From Sphingomonadales bacterium (GTDB lineage: Bacteria; Pseudomonadota; Alphaproteobacteria; Sphingomonadales; Sphingomonadaceae): a DNA stretch of 5,072 nt. The notes beneath the pieces are model-generated. The model made no database searches and was not told the DNA's origin. It saw only the letters and a list, made by a program, of their open reading frames with translations. The DNA lies in assembly GCA_028868335.1 (NCBI GenBank), contig JAGWUU010000224.1:1-5072 (forward strand), in the 5' to 3' direction. A program made the translations under genes and the position numbers. This document shows, piece after piece, positions 4,291 through 5,072 of this stretch (the stretch's first letter is position 1; each line of letters starts with the position of its first letter).

Positions 4291-5072
4291 ATGGCTGCCA
4301 AGGACGTAAAATTCGGCCGTGACGCGCGCGAAGGCATTCTGCGCGGCGTCGACATCCTCGCCAACGCCGTCAAGGTCACGCTCGGCCCCAAGGGCCGCAA
4401 CGTCGTCATCGACAAGAGCTTCGGCGCACCCCGCATCACCAAGGACGGCGTTACCGTCGCCAAGGAAATCGAACTCAAGGACAAGTTCGAGAACATGGGC
4501 GCGCAGATGCTGCGCGAAGTGGCTTCGAAGGCCAACGACGCCGCCGGTGACGGCACCACCACCGCCACGGTTCTCGCTCAGGCAATCGTGCGCGAAGGCA
4601 TGAAGTCGGTCGCCGCCGGAACCAATCCGATGGATCTCAAGCGCGGGATCGATACCGCGGTGGTCGCGGTTGTCGAAAACCTCAAGGGTCGTTCGACCCC
4701 GGTTTCGGGTTCGGCCGAAATCGCCCAGGTCGGCATCATCTCGGCCAATGGCGACGTCGAAGTCGGCCAGAAGATCGCCGAGGCGATGGAAAAGGTCGGC
4801 AAGGAAGGCGTGATCACCGTGGAAGAGGCCAAGGGCCTCGAATTCGAACTCGATGTCGTCGAAGGCATGCAGTTCGACCGCGGCTACCTCTCGCCCTACT
4901 TCATCACCAACCCCGAAAAGATGACCGTGGAACTGGATAACCCCTATATCCTGATCCACGAGAAGAAGCTGTCGAACCTGCAGTCGATGCTGCCGGTGCT
5001 CGAAGCGGTGGTCCAGTCGGGCCGTCCGCTGCTGATCATCGCCGAGGACATCGAAGGCGAGGCGCTGGCCAC
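4291..5072 (+). CDS. groEL: Chaperonin GroEL (Hsp60), 5' part (3' end outside window)
   Basis: The window contains the first 260 of about 545 codons, running off the right edge. GroEL forms a double heptameric ring that encloses and folds client proteins with ATP and GroES. The equatorial ATP-binding residues are intact: LGPKGRN (31-37), D52, and the GDGTTTA motif with catalytic D87. Numbering aligns with E. coli GroEL without gaps at these points. The apical client- and GroES-binding residues Y199, Y203, F204, L234 and L237 are also present. The intermediate and second equatorial segments are outside the window. The start is supported by AAAGGA at 7 nt and the family-typical MAAKDVKFG. Co-transcribed with groES. 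Some alphaproteobacteria have several groEL copies; the CIRCE and heat-shock control suggests the main inducible one. Confidence 0.98.
   Translation, partial: MAAKDVKFGRDAREGILRGVDILANAVKVTLGPKGRNVVIDKSFGAPRITKDGVTVAKEIELKDKFENMGAQMLREVASKANDAAGDGTTTATVLAQAIVREGMKSVAAGTNPMDLKRGIDTAVVAVVENLKGRSTPVSGSAEIAQVGIISANGDVEVGQKIAEAMEKVGKEGVITVEEAKGLEFELDVVEGMQFDRGYLSPYFITNPEKMTVELDNPYILIHEKKLSNLQSMLPVLEAVVQSGRPLLIIAEDIEGEALA

Noticed and set aside
4234..4959. Open frame of 241 codons on the minus strand opposite groEL
   Set aside because: groEL is certain on the plus strand. Long antisense frames opposite GC-rich, highly expressed genes are a codon-bias effect; the product is His/Asp/Gly-rich with no family features.

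Overview
The window looks like chromosomal DNA from a GC-rich alphaproteobacterium, most likely Sphingomonadales (Novosphingobium, Sphingomonas or Erythrobacter type). This rests on the GroES, GroEL and L7/L12 sequences, a CIRCE element combined with a heat-shock-type promoter in front of groESL, and a MerR-TipAS regulator of the kind known from Caulobacter (SkgA). The taxonomic call is by recognition of protein sequence, not by a search.

Layout from left to right. (1) Positions 1-880: the 3' part of rplJ (ribosomal protein L10), complete rplL (L7/L12), and a strong intrinsic terminator. (2) Positions 890-1696: a MerR-family regulator with a TipAS-like ligand domain. A perfect palindrome lies in the 19-bp spacer of its putative promoter. 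A well-placed Shine-Dalgarno precedes an in-frame internal ATG at the domain border. (3) Positions 1708-2231, minus strand: a lipid-anchored class I cytochrome c with its own terminator, convergent with the regulator. (4) Positions 2440-3819: a NorM-type MATE efflux transporter, divergent from the cytochrome gene across about 208 bp. (5) Positions 3849-5072: groES and the first 260 codons of groEL behind an RpoH-like promoter and a CIRCE operator.

The outer blocks are housekeeping genes (ribosomal stalk, chaperonin). The central block (regulator, cytochrome, efflux pump) looks like ordinary accessory chromosome content, and its genes are separate transcription units. The regulator and the MATE pump are both of types linked to small toxic molecules, but nothing in the sequence ties them together directly.

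I see no mobile element, CRISPR array, tRNA or rRNA, and no clear new multi-gene system. The most interesting signal is that the regulator gene reproduces the architecture of Streptomyces tipA: self-adjacent operator, about 254 codons, and a likely second translation start yielding a stand-alone ligand-binding protein. It lacks the thiol that the Streptomyces protein uses to capture its antibiotic. No stretch longer than about 210 bases lacks a gene.
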